This document shows positions 44,148 to 45,509 of a DNA stretch of 45,509 nt, piece by piece; the stretch's first letter is position 1, and each line of letters opens with the position of its first letter. The position numbers were made by a program, and so were the translations under genes. Source of the stretch: Terana coerulea (lineage: Eukaryota; Basidiomycota; Agaricomycetes; Polyporales; Phanerochaetaceae); the NCBI GenBank assembly GCA_024811115.1, contig JAKOGH010000228.1, forward strand, positions 1-45,509, written 5' to 3'. The notes beneath the pieces are model-generated. The model was not told the DNA's origin. It ran no database searches and saw nothing but the letters and a program-made list of their open reading frames with translations.

Positions 44148-45509
44148 CTACAGGAACATCCACCACGCGATGGCCACAAATAAGCCAACGGGCACCCATG
44201 CCACCGCGAGCACATCGTTCATGAAGCCACGGAGCAGTCCCGCTCGGCTCCGTTTCAGAAGCGCGTCTTGTCTGTCTCTGCGTCCCCGCAGATAAGAGAA
44301 GAGACGTCGCATTGAGTGGGCTTGCATGCTCCCGCAGAGGCTGGACAGCCAGTGTTGTCCGCGCTTGCTTTTCCTGCTGACTTTGATCCCGGGCGTGGGT
44401 GGCGGGAGAAGAAACCCACGATCGCTCTCGTTCGCGTCCTCGTCGTCGTCCACGACTGTGATACTAAGCGCAGGCGGCAGTGGCGGTCGCTCTGACCCCC
44501 AAAGATTGAGTTGTTCTTCGTCTGTGGGTGATCGCGTTTGCCGCGGCAGGCGTGGAGGTTTTGAATGTTGCACACGATACACATTGGACAACAAGAGCAC
44601 CAGTAGACTGAAGGCGATGAGTGGGAGGTATACAGAGACGTAGATGCTAAGTTGGTCGGGTAGAAGGCATGGAGCGCCGTTCCATGTCTGGGAGCCTGCA
44701 GGCACGGATGACGGAGGCACAAGGGATAGTAGCTGAAAGCCTGGTTTGCGGACGCCCATGGCCATCGAGAAAGACTTGACGGTCACTTCCTTGACTGTGC
44801 CCGTTTCAGACAATGGGATGTCATCTGTCGCGGCAAGAGGGTGCAGATATTCACAGTAGTCATGATCGTCGCCGCTATGCGAAAGCATAAGGCACAAACA
44901 GTAATGGAAGCCGTCGGACTTACCTGAAGACTGCTACAGGACGCAGGCTTTCGAGCAGCAGCTGGGAAGCATGCACGCCCAGAGTGTTCTCGTAACCATA
45001 TCCTGTGCCTTGACGAATGGTCCCCTTCTCTCGAAGAGGTCCACAAGACGCAGTCTCCGGGCGAGCGAGGGGTATATGCGTCAATAAAATGGTCGGCATG
45101 TCAGACTGTGCTGTACAGAGCATGCTAATCAGTATAAACCATCATGTCAGTAGCACAAGAGACGCACCTGTCGCAGCTGCCGACTCCTGGATGAATGCTA
45201 TCGCACCTTCAGGCCTCCGGCTCGCCCAGCGCTGGTATGACATGCCCATCATGGCGCGCCGTAGGTCTTCATCGACCAGACTGGGCGCGTCGACCATGAC
45301 AAACATGTGGCCACCGATGACGGCCCGCTGACTCAGTGGGCCGAAGTGAGCAATGTATCGTTCTTGGGCCTTACTCGAGAAGCCTGCCTCAGGGTTCCCT
45401 AATCTAATTCATGTTCTCAGAGCACCCTTGACACGCTGAAAGGTACTTACCCAACATCATGGTTCCCAGGAATATGGTATACTGGCATATTCTCGTCCAT
45501 AGAAAATAT
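44148..45509 (-). CDS. Cdc1/Ted1 (PGAP5)-type metallophosphoesterase, 5' end cut by window
   Basis: ER-membrane, metal-dependent phosphoesterase that by family removes ethanolamine-phosphate side groups from GPI glycans. Exons read on the minus strand from the window edge: MDENMPVYHIPGNHDVG (the GNHD metal motif), NPEAGFSSKAQERYIAHFG, AVIGGHMFVMVDAPSLVD, AQSDMPTILLTHIPLARP, GTGYGYENTLGVHASQLL, then the GDDHD-type metal motif SGDDHDYCEYLHP. The C-terminal part has membrane segments LSIYVSVYLPLIAFSLLVLL and VLAVAWVPVGLFVAIAWWMF, separated by a Ser/Pro/Arg-rich cytosolic loop. Stop at 44148. All joins are in frame. The N-terminal first metal site and any first membrane segment lie beyond the window. 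Cdc1 and Ted1 subtypes cannot be told apart from this part. Confidence 0.85.

Overview
This is nuclear DNA of a filamentous basidiomycete, most likely an Agaricomycete and possibly Polyporales-like. The signs are short (about 50-65 nt) GT-AG introns with CTGAC/CTAAC-type branch sites in nearly every gene, a DUF4045-gelsolin protein, a GPI-anchored small cysteine-containing protein, GH17 wall enzymes, a tandem F-box family and TATA-plus-pyrimidine-rich promoters. Because of the introns, the true genes are split over several open frames, and coordinates below span first to last coding base. Organism placement is inference from gene style; no marker gene is present.

Layout. 0-10 kb is gene-poor: a coiled-coil protein (162-1046), an aldo/keto reductase (3347-4899, minus) and a small unknown protein (about 5847-6584), with long empty stretches. 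10.3-15.6 kb is cell-surface: a secreted GPI-anchored protein (10364-11345) and two tandemly duplicated GH17 glucanase-like genes (minus), each broken by single-base frame shifts at different places. 16.2-28.6 kb is housekeeping: a long DUF4045-gelsolin protein (minus), a METTL16-type RNA m6A methyltransferase (plus), a tiny complex I subunit (minus) and a large Lys/Ser/Glu-rich nuclear-looking protein (plus). 28.9-38.7 kb is a tandem array of three F-box protein genes, all damaged: copy A holds a 1.4 kb insertion, copy B a 2.0 kb poly(A)-tailed insertion with a tRNA-like head and a perfect 13-bp target duplication, and copies A and C shift frame at the same C-rich codon junction. 39.3-45.5 kb is clean housekeeping: arginine-specific carbamoyl phosphate synthetase small subunit (minus) with a spliced upstream ORF that looks like the arginine attenuator peptide, UDP-glucose pyrophosphorylase (minus) and a Cdc1/Ted1-type GPI-remodelling phosphoesterase (minus, cut by the window end).

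How they relate. UDP-glucose pyrophosphorylase supplies UDP-glucose for wall glucan, GH17 enzymes act on beta-1,3-glucan, and the Cdc1/Ted1 enzyme remodels GPI anchors of proteins such as the one at 10.4 kb. There is no sign of a co-regulated cluster; this looks like ordinary fungal synteny plus a fast-evolving F-box island. The most interesting items are the spliced attenuator uORF and the tRNA-headed retroposon. A caution: many frame breaks left of 39 kb are single-base indels, while genes right of 39 kb are intact. Local consensus error must be separated from real gene decay.
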